A stretch of DNA of 6,979 nt from Rhodospirillaceae bacterium (GTDB taxonomy: Bacteria; Pseudomonadota; Alphaproteobacteria; MPNO01; UBA2964), in assembly GCA_018660305.1 (NCBI GenBank), contig JABJKO010000326.1:1-6979 (forward strand), in the 5' to 3' direction. The notes beneath the pieces are model-generated. The model saw nothing but the letters and a program-made list of their open reading frames with translations, was not told the origin of the DNA and did no database searches. The position numbers and the translations under genes were made by a program. How positions within the stretch are numbered: the stretch's first letter is position 1; each line of letters opens with the position of its first letter. This document shows, in pieces, positions 6,339 to 6,979 of this stretch.

Positions 6339-6457
6339 CAGATCCAGCCCGGTAACCTTATTTGGCAAGGTGCAACTGTCGGTGGATTTTACAACTACCC
6401 CTTTCGCGATTTCGTCTTAACCACTGTCATCGGCTTAAGAGCCCGCGTTAACCCGAC
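6339..6457 (+). promoter_or_regulatory. Upstream region of the sigma-54 promoter, with one dyad
   Basis: No clear terminator follows the TPR gene. The only candidate is ACCTT (6355-6359) with AAGGT (6367-6371), a weak stem without a T-tract. TCTTAA (6415-6420) and TTAAGA (6435-6440) form a dyad spaced by 14 bases, centred roughly 56 bases before the predicted sigma-54 start. That is closer than most enhancer sites, but it could bind an activator or a bending protein. No classical NtrC site was recognised. Confidence 0.35.
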
Positions 6458-6473
6458 TGGCACGGAACTTGCA
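6458..6473 (+). promoter_or_regulatory. Sigma-54 (RpoN) -24/-12 promoter
   Basis: TGGCACGGAACTTGCA matches the sigma-54 consensus TGGCACG-N4-TTGCW at every fixed base. It has GG (6459-6460) and GC (6471-6472) exactly 10 bases apart, and a C precedes the first T. It lies in an intergenic gap in the correct orientation, and transcription would begin near 6484, about 105 bases before the ATG at 6589. Such promoters need an AAA+ enhancer-binding activator; none is encoded in the window. Confidence 0.85.
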
Positions 6474-6506
6474 TCCCCATTTACTTGTGAGAGAAGCGTG
6501 ATTGGC

Positions 6507-6529
6507 GCGCGCTTCGAAAGGGAGCGCGC
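6507..6529 (+). other. GC hairpin in the 5' leader of the secreted-protein gene
   Basis: GCGCGCTTC (6507-6515) pairs with GGAGCGCGC (6521-6529), including one G-U, around a GAAAG loop to give a 9-bp stem. It starts about 23 bases after the predicted sigma-54 start site and about 60 bases before the start codon. No T-tract follows, so it is not an evident attenuator. It may stabilise the mRNA or serve as a regulatory structure. Confidence 0.5.
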
Positions 6530-6588
6530 AAACAAGATTACGTAGATCTCCGGCCGTGGTGGGCAGAACGCTGCGTCAGGAGATGACG

Positions 6589-6979
6589 ATGAAGAAAATC
6601 AAGGTTTCGACGCTGGCCGTCACCATTGCGCTGGCCACATGGTCGATGCCCGCCTCGGCGGTACCGATTAGCTGGAACGCTGGTACTGCCGACTGGTTCA
6701 TGGCCGGCAACTGGACTCCCATGCAGGTGCCAACGAATCTCGACGATGCCAGCGTCAATAACGCAGGGACGGCGAACGCGAACGGCTCTGTTCAGGTCAA
6801 TGAACTGAATATCGGACGAGTTACCTCTGCCGCCAGTGCGACGGGAACAGTGAATGTAACGTCCGGCAATCTGACCGGTAACGGTGCCGGGAGCCTGCAT
6901 GTCGGTTTGACGGACAATCAAGCGCCCGGCATCCTGGCGGGCGATGCCAACGGTACGCTGTCGGTGGACGGCAATGTCA
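6589..6979 (+). CDS. Secreted beta-repeat surface protein, N-terminal 130 residues (3' end outside window)
   Basis: The frame is open from the ATG at 6589 to the window edge. AGGAG (6578-6582) is 6 bases before this ATG; an in-frame ATG at 6583 abuts the AGGAG directly and is too close. Residues 1-24 are a classic signal peptide (MKKIK, a hydrophobic stretch of residues 6-18, PASA cleavage site). The mature part begins VPISWNAGTADWFMAGNW and continues with PTNLDDASVNN. This W-N-x-G...W...N-W...P...DDA...N pattern is seen at the start of many large secreted beta-helix or PEP-CTERM-type proteins. Glycine/asparagine/threonine-rich strand repeats follow: TGTVNVTSGNLTGNGAGSLHVG (residues 85-106) and NGTLSVDGNV (121-130). 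There are no cysteines. The protein is probably exported and either anchored at the surface or released as an adhesin or biofilm-matrix component. Expression should be RpoN-dependent. Whether it ends in a PEP-CTERM, an autotransporter barrel or neither cannot be seen. Confidence 0.8.
   Translation, partial: MKKIKVSTLAVTIALATWSMPASAVPISWNAGTADWFMAGNWTPMQVPTNLDDASVNNAGTANANGSVQVNELNIGRVTSAASATGTVNVTSGNLTGNGAGSLHVGLTDNQAPGILAGDANGTLSVDGNV

Noticed and set aside
6355..6371. ACCTT/AAGGT stem after the TPR gene as a terminator
   Set aside because: Only 5 bp with a 7-base loop and no T-tract.
6538..6921. 127-codon minus-strand frame at the right edge
   Set aside because: The plus strand carries a signal peptide, a ribosome site and a sigma-54 promoter over the same bases, so this is the shadow.

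Overview
The base composition is GC-rich, with short gaps and paired divergent or convergent genes. The gene mix is a luciferase-like monooxygenase, a Rieske oxygenase, an orphan Bug/TctC binding protein, a UbiD-type decarboxylase and TPR proteins. Together these suggest a chromosomal segment of a metabolically versatile proteobacterium, most likely an alphaproteobacterium of the Rhodospirillales kind. That placement is inference from protein style, not a search result. No tRNA, rRNA, CRISPR array, insertion sequence or phage gene was seen.

Left part (1-4596), a catabolic cluster. The 3' two-thirds of a flavin-dependent luciferase-like monooxygenase (1-648, +) converges on a VanA-like Rieske oxygenase (671-1681, -). 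The Rieske gene diverges from a secreted TctC/Bug solute-binding protein (1823-2845, +), which converges on a 529-residue UbiD-family protein (3007-4596, -). A plausible combined role is capture and stepwise oxygenation or decarboxylation of aromatic or other organic acids. No pathway-defining gene (ring-cleavage enzyme, CoA ligase, ferredoxin reductase, UbiX, TctA/B) is in view, so the substrate is unknown. The TctC-UbiD gap holds three dyads, one a long two-way terminator-like element.

Middle part (4597-6338). A 332-base AT-richer divergent promoter region with stacked palindromes separates the UbiD gene from a probable two-gene operon. That operon encodes a cysteine-dioxygenase-like cupin (4929-5546, +) and a protein of six exact 34-residue TPR units (5565-6338, +).

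Right part (6339-6979). A 250-base gap carries a textbook sigma-54 (RpoN) promoter at 6458-6473, then a 5' leader with a strong GC hairpin. After it comes the start of a secreted, glycine/asparagine/threonine-rich beta-repeat protein (6589 to the window edge, +). Its reading frame is open to the end of the window. RpoN control plus this kind of passenger recalls PEP-CTERM/exosortase surface proteins, but the C-terminus that would decide this lies outside.

Most noteworthy points: the UbiD-family protein appears to have lost several residues of the canonical prFMN/decarboxylation network (from-memory alignment), and the sigma-54-driven surface protein at the right edge.
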